The position numbers and the translations under genes were made by a program. The notes below the pieces were generated by a model. That model saw nothing but the letters and a program-made list of their open reading frames with translations, had not been told where the DNA came from and did no database searches. From Paenibacillus tyrphae (lineage in GTDB: Bacteria > Bacillota > Bacilli > Paenibacillales > NBRC-103111), in NCBI RefSeq assembly GCF_027925525.1, contig NZ_BSDJ01000010.1, positions 62,001-126,000 on the forward strand: a stretch of 64,000 nucleotides of DNA, written 5' to 3'. Of the stretch, positions 16,423 to 25,107 are shown piece after piece (the stretch's first letter is position 1; each line of letters begins with the position of its first letter).

Positions 16423-19400
16423 ATGCAGCTATCCTTGCTAAAGGAAAATGAAATCCATACATGCTTACTGCCTGACAAGAAGTCCGGGCAGTATTGGGTC
16501 ACTCAAACGAACCTTCTGGGGTATGAGGAACGGGTGATCGGGGTCGAAGGCGTGGCAGGCCAATGGATTCTGAAGTCGAATCAGCATGCGGTCGTCCTGG
16601 ATGCGGGCAGCCGCAAAGTAAAGGAGCTTGCCGTCGAGCCCCGAACCATCTATAGCATTCTTCTGAAGAAAACGGATGAAATTGCGATTTTGTTCGCCGA
16701 ACTGGTGTCTGCCGACCGTAAAGTATTCCAAAGGTACAGCTTGCCCGGTAGAGGGAAAATAAAGATCGGTCGTGCGGACGGTTGCGAGATCAGGTACGCG
16801 AACAGGTATACGTCCTCCGTTCATGCGGAGCTGTTCGTTTCCGAAACGTCCGTAACCATCCGGGATACGGGCAGCTCGAACGGAACGTTTGTGAACGGGA
16901 AGCGGACGACGGAACGAATCCTTAAACCGGGAGATATGATCTACATCATCGGCTTGAAGATCATTGTCGGCAGCGGATTTATGGCCTTGAATAATCCGGA
17001 CGGCCAAGTGAGCTGTAATCCCAATGTTCTTAGACCATGCGTTAAACCGTATCCCGCGGTTCCAAATACGGAGGATGGGATCGACGAAGAGCTGCCGGAA
17101 GGCGATTTGTTTTATCGTTCTCCAAGGTTTATCAAGGAAATCGACCGTGTCGAGATCAAGATCGATGCACCGCCGCCCCAAGTGAATCTGGAACAAACTC
17201 CGCTTATGCTCATGCTCGGTCCGTCCATTACGATGGGCATGGCCTCCTTGTTCACCGGGCTGTATTCTCTGCATAACGCATTGCAATCCAACGGCAAAAT
17301 CATGAATGCGATGCCTACTCTTGTCATGTCCTTCAGCGTCCTGCTGGGTACGATTCTGTGGCCCGTTTTAACGAGACGGCACGAAGCTAAGAAGAGACTC
17401 AAGCAGGAGTGTATCAGGCAGAAGAAGTACAAGCTTTATATTCAAGAGGTTCGGCAGAAAATACGGGATGCCGGAGAAAGCCAGCGCCAAGTTCTGCATG
17501 AAAATCTGGTTACTCTAGAGGAGTGCGTTTCGCGAATCAAGCTGCGCAAGCGTACTCTATGGGAGCGAACCCGTAGACAGAACGATTTTTTGAAGGTTCG
17601 CCTTGGATTGGGCAATGTGCCGCTTCAGGTTGTGCTGAAATTTTCGGAAAGAAGATTCTCTCTCGAAGACGACGGGCTTCAAGAGGAGCTGTATCGGCTC
17701 ATGGAGGAGCCGAAAATGCTGGAACAGGTTCCTATACCGTTTTCGCTAACGGAGGATTGGATTAGCGGGATGATCGGCACGAGAGTTGAAGTTATCGATG
17801 CGGTCAAAGGGTTAATCGTCCAGCTTGCGGCGCTCCATAGCTATGATGAATTAAAGTTTGTGTTTATCTATGACAAGAAGGAAGGGAAAACGTGGGAGTT
17901 CGCGAAATGGCTGCCTCACGTTTGGAGCGACGATAAGTCTATTCGCTTTATTGCGACGGAGCCGGGCGAGGTAAAGGAGCTCTCGGTCTTTTTCGAAAAA
18001 GAAATTGCCAGAAGAGAGGGCATCACTTCGGAGGAAGAGCTTAAGGAGGTCGTGCCGCACTACGTCATCTTCGCAATCGATAAGAGCCTGGCTGGCAAGG
18101 CGGAGATGATGAATGGTATCAGGAAGCGCAAAAACAATCTGGGCATTAGCGTGATCCATCTGTACGACGAGTTGAAAAACTTGCCCAAAGAGTGCTCGCT
18201 GGTCGTGGAGTTTGAAGGAGATCGTTCGAAAATATATGACAAGGACGATACTTCCGGGAAGCATATTGCGTTTCAGCCTCATCCGTATACCATTCAGGAC
18301 GAGCTCCAGCTTGCCGTGCAACTGGCCAATATTCAACTGGATACTTCAGGAGCGGGCTATACGCTGCCTGCCATGCTGACGTTTCTGGATTTGTTCGAGG
18401 TAGGCAAGGTCGAGCATCTGAATGCGCTGACAAGGTGGCGGGATCATGATCCTGCCTTATCCCTCCAAACTCCGATCGGGGTGGATACGACCGGCGAACG
18501 GTTTTACTTGGACTTGCATGAGAAATATCACGGCCCGCATGGCTTGGTAGCGGGGATGACCGGTTCCGGGAAAAGCGAATTTATTATGACGTTCATTCTT
18601 TCGCTCGCCGTAAACTATCATCCGCATGAGGTTGCTTTTATTCTGATCGACTACAAAGGCGGCGGTATGGCCGGCGCATTTGCGAATTTGCCTCATCTGG
18701 CGGGAACGATTACGAACTTGGACGGTGCGGCGGTTAAGCGGTCGTTGATTTCCATCCAAAGTGAGCTAAAGCGAAGACAAGCGATTTTTAGCGAAACGAG
18801 CAAGCGGTTAAACATGAGCAACATGGATATCTACAAATATCAGAGGCTGTTCCGGGACGGGAAAGTCATGGAGCCGTTGCAGCACTTGTTTATCATATCG
18901 GACGAGTTCGCGGAATTGAAGATGCAGCAGCCTGAGTTCATGGAGCAGTTGGTTAGCGCGGCGCGTATCGGCAGAAGCTTGGGCATTCACTTGATCTTGG
19001 CAACCCAAAAGCCATCCGGAGTGGTGGATGATCAGATTTGGAGCAACAGCAAGTTTCGCATTTGTCTCAAAGTACAGGAGAAAGCCGATAGTATGGACGT
19101 AATCAAAAGGCCGGATGCGGCCGAGCTGTCCATCACTGGGCGGTTCTACGTCCAGGTTGGCTTCAACGAGCTGTTCGAGCTTGGTCAATCCGCTTGGGGA
19201 GGGGCGCCTTATTATCCGACGGATCGGATTGAGAAAGCCAGGGATGAGAGCGTGACCGTCATCGATAACCTGGGACGTATCGTGAAACAAGTCAAAATCG
19301 ATAAGCGCAAGACACAGTTTCATAACCCGACCAAGCAATTGGACGAGGTGAACCGCTACTTAGCGGCCATCGCCACGGAAGAACGCATCAGCGTCCGTCC

Positions 19401-21042
19401 CCTCTGGCTGGACCCGCTTCCGGAATTCATTTTTCTTGACGAGCTCAGAGAGAGTCATCAGGCTTCGCAGCAAGGCCGTGGTGTGTTGAATCCCGTGATT
19501 GGCAAAATGGATGACCCTGCCAACCAGCGGCAGTTTACGATGACATTTCCACTGTCCAAGGAAGGAAATGCTGTGATTTACGGTGCGGCGGGAAGCGGGA
19601 AAACGACCTTCTTGACCACGCTACTATATTCGCTGATGGAGGAGCACCCGCCGTCCGAGCTCCATATATACATTCTGGATTTCGCTTCCGAGACCTTGCG
19701 CGTATTCGCCAAAGCGCCGCATGTGGGCGATGTCGTGCTCTCGCATGAAGCGGAGAAAGTCAATAATTTGTTCAAGATGCTGTATCAAGAGACCGCGGAT
19801 CGGAAAAAGCGGTTCGCAGATTGTGGCGGCGATTACCAATCCTATATGAGATCGGCACAAACTGCCGTTCCTTCCATTGTCGTTGTCGTTCATAACTATT
19901 CGGCGTTCGCGGAGCTGTTCGAGGACAAGGAAGAAGCGATGGCCTATTTAACGAGGGAGGGCTTGAAGTACGGAATTTACTTTATCTTGTCCGCATTGAA
20001 TACAGGCGCGGTCCGGTACCGGGTTTTGCAAAATTTTAAGCAATTGTATGTGCTGCAGCTCAACGATGCCGCCGACTATTCCAGTGTGCTCGGTCATGTG
20101 GAAGGTGCCTACCCCTCCAAGTTTAAGGGGAGAGGCATTATGAAATCCGATCGGGTATATGAATTTCAGATCGCACACACGCATCGCGATGTAGAAAATC
20201 GCTTCGAGCATATTCGCAAGTACGGTGAAGAGTACACCGCCGGGTGGACGGAGTCGGTCGCAAGAAGAATTCCGATTCTACCTGAGCTCATTGATGCGAA
20301 TTTCTTGATGGATGAAATAAGGTATGGCAGGGCCGGGAAAACTCCGGTGGGCGTGGAGAAGAACAGTCTGCAGACGGCCTGCTTTCACTTTGACCGGCAT
20401 TACATCCAGCTTGTGCTGTCTCAAAATAACGACAATGCGGGCTTTGTCCAAGGTCTGGCCGAGGTCGTATCGGCTAAAGCGGAAGCCGAAGTTGCCGTCA
20501 TCGATCCGGACAACAAGCTGGTGGATGACGAGTTCAAAACCTATACCTATTACGGAAATCCAACGGATTGGGACCAAGTTGTTGCACAATTATTTAATAG
20601 CCTCGTCCACCGCAACAATACGTACAAGGATGCGATGACCGCCGGCGAACCGGTTCCGGCCTTTGCCAAACAGACTTGGATCGTTCACTCCCTGACAAGC
20701 TTGAACTCACGAATCTCCGAGGATTCCAAAGATAAGCTCCGGGTTCTACTGGAGAAAGGCGAAGCGGCGTATCAGGTGAATTTCATTATCTGTGAACGCG
20801 TCTCGTCGATTTCGTCCATATCCTACGAACCTTGGTTTAAGGCGAAAGTGATCCCCAATGAGGGGATTTGGCTGGGGAACGGCATAGCGGATCAATACCA
20901 GCTCAAGATCGGAAAGCTCACAAGCGAGCTGTACCAGGATATTGGAGACGACTTCGGCTATATCGTGACGAACGGAAAGCCAGTCCTCATGAAGCTGGTG
21001 ACTTCGCCCTTGCATCTCAAGGAGGACGATTCCGATGGATAA
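16423..21042 (+). CDS. essC: Type VIIb secretion ATPase EssC (YukBA)
   Basis: 1539 residues, full length for the family. N-terminal FHA domains include the phospho-threonine-binding stretch GRADGCEIRYANRYTSSVHA near residue 115 and GSSNGTFVNG near 152. Two membrane helices lie at about 260-283 and 295-316. FtsK/SpoIIIE ATPase domain 1 has Walker A GMTGSGKS near 714, domain 2 has GAAGSGKTT near 1055, and domain 3 (about 1290-1539) has no P-loop, as is common in EssC. It is the motor that selects and drives WXG100/LXG substrates across the membrane. First gene of the operon; it overlaps the next gene by eight bases. Confidence 0.95.
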   Translation: MQLSLLKENEIHTCLLPDKKSGQYWVTQTNLLGYEERVIGVEGVAGQWILKSNQHAVVLDAGSRKVKELAVEPRTIYSILLKKTDEIAILFAELVSADRKVFQRYSLPGRGKIKIGRADGCEIRYANRYTSSVHAELFVSETSVTIRDTGSSNGTFVNGKRTTERILKPGDMIYIIGLKIIVGSGFMALNNPDGQVSCNPNVLRPCVKPYPAVPNTEDGIDEELPEGDLFYRSPRFIKEIDRVEIKIDAPPPQVNLEQTPLMLMLGPSITMGMASLFTGLYSLHNALQSNGKIMNAMPTLVMSFSVLLGTILWPVLTRRHEAKKRLKQECIRQKKYKLYIQEVRQKIRDAGESQRQVLHENLVTLEECVSRIKLRKRTLWERTRRQNDFLKVRLGLGNVPLQVVLKFSERRFSLEDDGLQEELYRLMEEPKMLEQVPIPFSLTEDWISGMIGTRVEVIDAVKGLIVQLAALHSYDELKFVFIYDKKEGKTWEFAKWLPHVWSDDKSIRFIATEPGEVKELSVFFEKEIARREGITSEEELKEVVPHYVIFAIDKSLAGKAEMMNGIRKRKNNLGISVIHLYDELKNLPKECSLVVEFEGDRSKIYDKDDTSGKHIAFQPHPYTIQDELQLAVQLANIQLDTSGAGYTLPAMLTFLDLFEVGKVEHLNALTRWRDHDPALSLQTPIGVDTTGERFYLDLHEKYHGPHGLVAGMTGSGKSEFIMTFILSLAVNYHPHEVAFILIDYKGGGMAGAFANLPHLAGTITNLDGAAVKRSLISIQSELKRRQAIFSETSKRLNMSNMDIYKYQRLFRDGKVMEPLQHLFIISDEFAELKMQQPEFMEQLVSAARIGRSLGIHLILATQKPSGVVDDQIWSNSKFRICLKVQEKADSMDVIKRPDAAELSITGRFYVQVGFNELFELGQSAWGGAPYYPTDRIEKARDESVTVIDNLGRIVKQVKIDKRKTQFHNPTKQLDEVNRYLAAIATEERISVRPLWLDPLPEFIFLDELRESHQASQQGRGVLNPVIGKMDDPANQRQFTMTFPLSKEGNAVIYGAAGSGKTTFLTTLLYSLMEEHPPSELHIYILDFASETLRVFAKAPHVGDVVLSHEAEKVNNLFKMLYQETADRKKRFADCGGDYQSYMRSAQTAVPSIVVVVHNYSAFAELFEDKEEAMAYLTREGLKYGIYFILSALNTGAVRYRVLQNFKQLYVLQLNDAADYSSVLGHVEGAYPSKFKGRGIMKSDRVYEFQIAHTHRDVENRFEHIRKYGEEYTAGWTESVARRIPILPELIDANFLMDEIRYGRAGKTPVGVEKNSLQTACFHFDRHYIQLVLSQNNDNAGFVQGLAEVVSAKAEAEVAVIDPDNKLVDDEFKTYTYYGNPTDWDQVVAQLFNSLVHRNNTYKDAMTAGEPVPAFAKQTWIVHSLTSLNSRISEDSKDKLRVLLEKGEAAYQVNFIICERVSSISSISYEPWFKAKVIPNEGIWLGNGIADQYQLKIGKLTSELYQDIGDDFGYIVTNGKPVLMKLVTSPLHLKEDDSDG

Positions 21043-21286
21043 AATACTGGTTGAAGTATTTGTACCGGCTCTAGCCAGAACCTATGACGTATACATCCCT
21101 CTCACGACCAAGCTTTGGGAGGTCGAGACGTTATTAACGGGGGCGATCGCCGAGTTATCTAACGGTTATTTTGCTCCGACCCGCGATACGGTTTTATGTG
21201 AGAGAACAAGTGGGTCCGTTTTGGATATTGGCATGTCAGCTCAAGAATCGGGGCTTCATCACGGTTCTCGGCTGATGTTAATATAA
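21035..21286 (+). CDS. esaB: Ubiquitin-like type VII protein EsaB/YukD
   Basis: 83 residues with the beta-grasp pattern of YukD/EsaB (LTTKLWEVETLLTGAIAEL, DTVLCERTSG and a C-terminal GLHHGSRLMLI). It starts inside the last codons of essC, indicating translational coupling. In Bacillus and Staphylococcus this cytosolic protein is required for substrate export. Confidence 0.88.
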   Translation: MDKILVEVFVPALARTYDVYIPLTTKLWEVETLLTGAIAELSNGYFAPTRDTVLCERTSGSVLDIGMSAQESGLHHGSRLMLI

Positions 21287-21316
21287 AACCTTTATTACCG
21301 AGAGGAGAAAATTTGT

Positions 21317-21619
21317 ATGGCAAGAAAAATTGTCGTAGATCCCACTAAGCTGGAAGCTGCAGCTAAAAACATGGATGGGCATGCCGCCGAGTATCAGCGT
21401 TTGTACGATCAACTGTTTAACGAAGTTAAGGCCATGGGCAATGCGTGGAAGGGGCAGGATAACGTCGCTTATACAACGCAAATCGAAGGATTCCGCGACG
21501 ATTTTGAAAATATGAAAAAGCTGATGGAGCAATATTCCGAGTTCTTAAAGCATAGCGCCCAAACGTATCGGACGACGCAAACCGAAATTGCGAACTCCGC
21601 CAAAAAATTAGCGAACTAA
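21317..21619 (+). CDS. WXG100 protein (EsxA-like)
   Basis: 100 residues, the canonical size. Helical hairpin with the turn AMGNAWKGQDN (WxG = WKG near residue 43) and a C-terminal YRTTQTE export motif (YxxxD/E type). GAGAGGAG precedes the ATG. It should be exported by EssC as a homodimer, or as a partner of the second WXG100-like protein. Confidence 0.92.
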   Translation: MARKIVVDPTKLEAAAKNMDGHAAEYQRLYDQLFNEVKAMGNAWKGQDNVAYTTQIEGFRDDFENMKKLMEQYSEFLKHSAQTYRTTQTEIANSAKKLAN

Positions 21620-21645
21620 TTATCCCTTTAAGGAGGCCGACTACG

Positions 21646-21948
21646 ATGTCTATCGAAGGAATCAGCATATCTACCGCAGAGGTAACGCAAACCGCGGCAA
21701 CGATCCGGGCACTGAACGGCAGCTTGACCGCCAAGCTCGAAGAAATTAAGAAAGAAATGAACGGCTTGACGAGCTCATGGGATAGCGATGCCTCCCGAAC
21801 CATCCAGGACAAATTCAATACGAATGCCCAAAAGTTCAGTGATTATCGGGCGGTTGTGGACTCTTATGCGGCTTTTTTGGATAATACGGTTTCGAACTAC
21901 GATGCAACCGAAACGACCATTAACAGCAACGCCAGCCAATTCAAGTAG
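21646..21948 (+). CDS. Second WXG100-like protein with a WDS turn
   Basis: 100 residues, predicted helical hairpin. At the expected turn the sequence is LTSSWDSDASRTI, so the WxG glycine is replaced by serine. The C-terminal YDATETT keeps the YxxxD/E-type export signal. It lies 26 bases after the first WXG100 gene with its own AAGGAGG site. Probably a heterodimer partner or a divergent secreted substrate. Confidence 0.85.
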   Translation: MSIEGISISTAEVTQTAATIRALNGSLTAKLEEIKKEMNGLTSSWDSDASRTIQDKFNTNAQKFSDYRAVVDSYAAFLDNTVSNYDATETTINSNASQFK

Positions 21949-22029
21949 GATCTGATTCGTATGGAGGGTGACAGGGAGTTCCTGTCGCTCTCCGTCGTCT
22001 ACAATCTAGGGATACAAAGAGGGATGCGC

Positions 22030-22221
22030 ATGAACGCGGCAGCAGATCGGGAAGCAACCGCCATTATTGAAGAACTCAACCGAATCAGACGGGAATTGGA
22101 AAGCGTAGCGCTGGAATTAAAAGGTTTGAAAGGAATTAGCGTAGACTATTGCTCCAGAAGATTGACACAGATTTCAAATGAATACAGAGAGGTCATTCAA
22201 ATGCTGTATCGGTTGAGATAA
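22030..22221 (+). CDS. Small helical type VII accessory protein (tentative)
   Basis: 63 residues from the ATG at 22030, which has AGAGGG six bases upstream; an in-frame ATG at 21961 would give 86 residues but has a poorer site. The protein is almost entirely charged amphipathic helix (ATAIIEELNRIRRELESVAL). Small helical partners of this kind (Lap / DUF5082-like) typically precede type VII toxin genes and help target them. No specific family could be assigned. Confidence 0.6.
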   Translation: MNAAADREATAIIEELNRIRRELESVALELKGLKGISVDYCSRRLTQISNEYREVIQMLYRLR

Positions 22222-22274
22222 CGGGAAAACAATCCGTTTTCAATTTTTGCTTTCATGGAGGTACGGAGCGGGAA

Positions 22275-23057
22275 ATGAACTTTAATGGAAGGCTGGTGCT
22301 TCGAATCGTGATAGTGCTATCGCTTGTAACGCTTATGGGCTGCGGTCAGAAGTACAAGGATGCGGAAGACAAAATGTCGCGGTATTTAAATGAAAAGTAT
22401 GGCGAAGAGTTCGTGGTTGAAAACGTCGGAGGCGGATATGGGTTAGGGATATTTTCAACCGATACGATCAAAGCGGAGGCGTATCCCCCAAATTCCCCAC
22501 GGCATCGGTTTAGAGCCGAAATCACGAAGGATTTTAGCAAAGTATGGGACAACTATATGAACATGATTATGGCCGATAAATTCGATGAAAAGATGATCAA
22601 GGTATCTCAAGAAGTTTTTGAGCAGAAGGACATCTGGGTCAAGACGCATCTGGATTCGGGAGGCCTATCTTTTCCGGCCCGCGATTTGAATAACAAAAAC
22701 ATCAGTATCGAAGAGTATTTTAAGGCCGAAAAGATTAATGGACTAGCCGTCGATCTGTTTATTAAAAGCGGGCCTGATATTGACAAAGAACGCCAAGCGG
22801 AAAAAGTAGACCAATTGGTAGATAGAATACTGGCCTTAGAAGAATTTAAGCATGGGTTTATTTCGGTATTTTATTTAAAACCGTCCGCTTTTGAGCATGT
22901 TAGCACGGAGTTTTATACGGTGGGCGAAGCACTTCATTATTACACTCGGAAAGAAATGAGTTATACGTATACGTTTGCCAAAATTTTCGATGCAAAAAAG
23001 GTGTATTCTGTGCAAGAGATTTTGAGTCATTTTGACTGGGAGTATACCAAATCATAA
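22275..23057 (+). CDS. Lipoprotein, candidate immunity protein for the adjacent lipase
   Basis: 260 residues. Signal peptide with lipobox LMGC (Cys about residue 23), then a soluble alpha/beta domain beginning DAEDKMSRYLNEKYGEEF. I do not recognise a characterised family with certainty. Its position, between the small helical protein and the lipase and 15 bases before the lipase, matches the place of a lipid-anchored antitoxin such as TilA, which guards the outside of the membrane against the type VII lipase TslA in Staphylococcus aureus. That parallel is inference. Confidence 0.6.
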   Translation: MNFNGRLVLRIVIVLSLVTLMGCGQKYKDAEDKMSRYLNEKYGEEFVVENVGGGYGLGIFSTDTIKAEAYPPNSPRHRFRAEITKDFSKVWDNYMNMIMADKFDEKMIKVSQEVFEQKDIWVKTHLDSGGLSFPARDLNNKNISIEEYFKAEKINGLAVDLFIKSGPDIDKERQAEKVDQLVDRILALEEFKHGFISVFYLKPSAFEHVSTEFYTVGEALHYYTRKEMSYTYTFAKIFDAKKVYSVQEILSHFDWEYTKS

Positions 23058-23072
23058 GGAAGGGGGATACCA

Positions 23073-24647
23073 TTGACCGTGAACATTACCGAGGCAGATA
23101 AAGCGATACTTTCAGAACTGGTGTACTTGAATATAAAAAATCATACGGATTTAAACAAAAGCTTGCTTTCCGGGGCGCTTACCGTAGGTGAACTCGTAAA
23201 CACCTACAAGCAAGAGCTGGAGTCATCATTTCATGATGTTGAAGGCCATTTTAAAACAAAAGAACAGTTTGAAGCATTTAAGCATGCAATCGAAAGTTTA
23301 TCTCAGGATTCTTCGAAATATTATCATTGGAAAATCAGCCATGTCGATGACGATAATGCGGCAACAGGGTTCGTGGCGTACACGTTCGAGCCGGAGCCCG
23401 GGCAAGCGGTGTTTGCCTTTCGGGGAAGCGAAGATATTGCCAAAAAAGAGTTTCGGAACGATTGGAAAAATAATGCGTCAACTTCGTATGAAGAGGAAAG
23501 CGTCCAGCAGCATAAAGCCAGATTGTACATGGAATCACAGGCGAAGCTGTATAACAATATCACAGTAACGGGTCATTCTCTCGGGGGGAACCTTGCACTG
23601 TATGCAACCTTAACGGCGACTGGTGAAATCCAACAAAAAATAGTCAACTGTGCTACGTTTAACGCCCCTGGCTTTAACAAGGATTTTACCATGACCTATC
23701 AACATTCAATCCAGCATATGAGGGGCAAAATTCAGGAATTTCAGAACCGATACGATTCCGTGTCTTCCCTTTTCTATAATCCGACCAAGCCGATCATGAT
23801 TGAAACCTCAGCCAAAAAAGGAACGCTGCCTGATTTATTCAATATGGACCATCATGCCCTTAAGTATCTTGTGAACGACAAGGGTACTTTAACAAGGGAC
23901 AATGTCCAAAGCAAAGCTTTTGAATATCGAATGCTGTCCAATCTTACGCAAGGGATTCAAAAGCTGCCTAACCCGATGCTGTACGAAACGGTGGAGCTCA
24001 TTTTTGCCGTGTGGAATGGCGATATCGATACGGTTCAATTATTGAAAACGGCAGGTGCTTTAGCGGTCACTAACGTTCCCCAAACGATGATTTCCGTAGG
24101 AGCGATGCTCAAAGCTGTAGAAATTACGTTTGTAGCTACTGCGTTTGTAACAGCTGCCCAGATTGCTGCGGAAGTTGTGGATGAGAAGATCGTTCAGTTC
24201 AAAACGTGGGCGACGCGCAAGTTCGACGATTTGTTTGAACAGGCCGGACTTGGAGCCGTCATGAAAGAGAGGTTTCACGATTTTAAGCAGCGGGTGTATG
24301 CCGAAGTGCATGATATTGTCAGCAGGGTTTCGAGGTTTGTCAAGGATTCTTGGCATACGTGGAAATCATCCGGCGTACAGCATGAGGATATTCGCGTGAA
24401 CATGATGGAGCTCAGAAATTTGGCTTCCCGCTTACAAGCGGTTCAGAGCCAGATCGTCCATGTAGACCGCAGACTTGATACGCTTGCAAGTCTTGTAGAC
24501 TGGCAGCAGCGCATATCGGTAACTTGGATCGACTATAAGGTGGGCTATAACCAGGATTTGAGAAGATGCATCGATTATTTACACCGTGCGGCAGACGAGC
24601 TTGAACAATGCGAGCGCACGATCACGCAAAAAGCGTATGCGTTTTAA
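23073..24647 (+). CDS. Type VII-linked lipase with C-terminal helical targeting domain
   Basis: 524 residues from a TTG start preceded by AAGGAAGGGGG. The N-terminal half is an alpha/beta-hydrolase of the DUF2974 lipase-like type: VTGHSLGGNLALY places the nucleophile at Ser169, and Asp228 (RYDSVSS) and His260/261 (MDHHALK) complete a plausible triad. Residues about 335-375 are hydrophobic (ISVGAML, TFVATAFVTAAQIAA). The last 90 residues are long helices with heptad-like spacing and no catalytic features, resembling a WXG/LXG module placed at the wrong end. It closes the type VII operon and is probably a secreted phospholipase toxin. Confidence 0.75.
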   Translation: MTVNITEADKAILSELVYLNIKNHTDLNKSLLSGALTVGELVNTYKQELESSFHDVEGHFKTKEQFEAFKHAIESLSQDSSKYYHWKISHVDDDNAATGFVAYTFEPEPGQAVFAFRGSEDIAKKEFRNDWKNNASTSYEEESVQQHKARLYMESQAKLYNNITVTGHSLGGNLALYATLTATGEIQQKIVNCATFNAPGFNKDFTMTYQHSIQHMRGKIQEFQNRYDSVSSLFYNPTKPIMIETSAKKGTLPDLFNMDHHALKYLVNDKGTLTRDNVQSKAFEYRMLSNLTQGIQKLPNPMLYETVELIFAVWNGDIDTVQLLKTAGALAVTNVPQTMISVGAMLKAVEITFVATAFVTAAQIAAEVVDEKIVQFKTWATRKFDDLFEQAGLGAVMKERFHDFKQRVYAEVHDIVSRVSRFVKDSWHTWKSSGVQHEDIRVNMMELRNLASRLQAVQSQIVHVDRRLDTLASLVDWQQRISVTWIDYKVGYNQDLRRCIDYLHRAADELEQCERTITQKAYAF

Positions 24648-24693
24648 ATCGTATGCAGCAAAGCGCCGACACTTCCCGAGCCGACGCTTTCGC

Positions 24694-24981
24694 TTACTTC
24701 CTTCTATAAGATTTGAACCAATCTAGAATGACTTCTTTTCGGGACATTTGTTTGTCCCGGGGCCACGGAGAAGTTTCCCATTCATGGATGGCCTGCTGCC
24801 GTGTTTTGAAAAATCTGTAGTCGCAAATGATCCAAGAGCAAAATAGTTTTCGGTACCATTTTCCATTCTGCATGTCATCGTCATAACGGCGCACCGCTTT
24901 ACTGGCTTGCTGCTTGGCCCAACGTGTACCGGGTGTGTAGTGATCGTTCCATACAGGGGATTTTTTTACACTTCGGCTCAA
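24694..24981 (-). CDS. Hypothetical small basic protein
   Basis: 95 residues, start TTG at 24981 with AAGGAGG ten bases upstream. Rich in Arg/Lys/Trp (YRKLFCSWIICDYRFFKTRQ), no signal peptide or clear domain. Convergent with the lipase gene. The ribosome site lies inside a perfect inverted repeat (24985-25013), which could hide it. No function can be named. Confidence 0.55.
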   Translation of the reverse strand: MSRSVKKSPVWNDHYTPGTRWAKQQASKAVRRYDDDMQNGKWYRKLFCSWIICDYRFFKTRQQAIHEWETSPWPRDKQMSRKEVILDWFKSYRRK

Positions 24982-24984
24982 TAA

Positions 24985-25013
24985 CCTCTAACCTCCTTCT
25001 GGGAAGTTAGAGG
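24985..25013 (-). promoter_or_regulatory. Hairpin enclosing the ribosome site of the 95-residue gene
   Basis: Eight-base arms (CCTCTAAC and GTTAGAGG on the plus strand) flank an inner CTCC-rich segment. In the minus-strand transcript the AAGGAGG site falls in the loop and 3' arm, so folding would limit translation. Confidence 0.4.
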
Positions 25014-25079
25014 CCGTCCAATGTTTTCATCCATTCACCCCATTTTATGGTATCTCACCTAAATAAACGATCATCATTG

Positions 25080-25107
25080 AAAAAAGTTGCTATGGCTCCA
25101 ATGCCAT
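25080..25107 (-). terminator. Possible terminator of the NADAR-PARG operon
   Basis: On the minus strand a short hairpin (ATGGC-N6-GCCAT) overlaps the stop codon region of the PARG gene and is followed shortly by a run of six T residues. The stem is weak. Confidence 0.3.
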
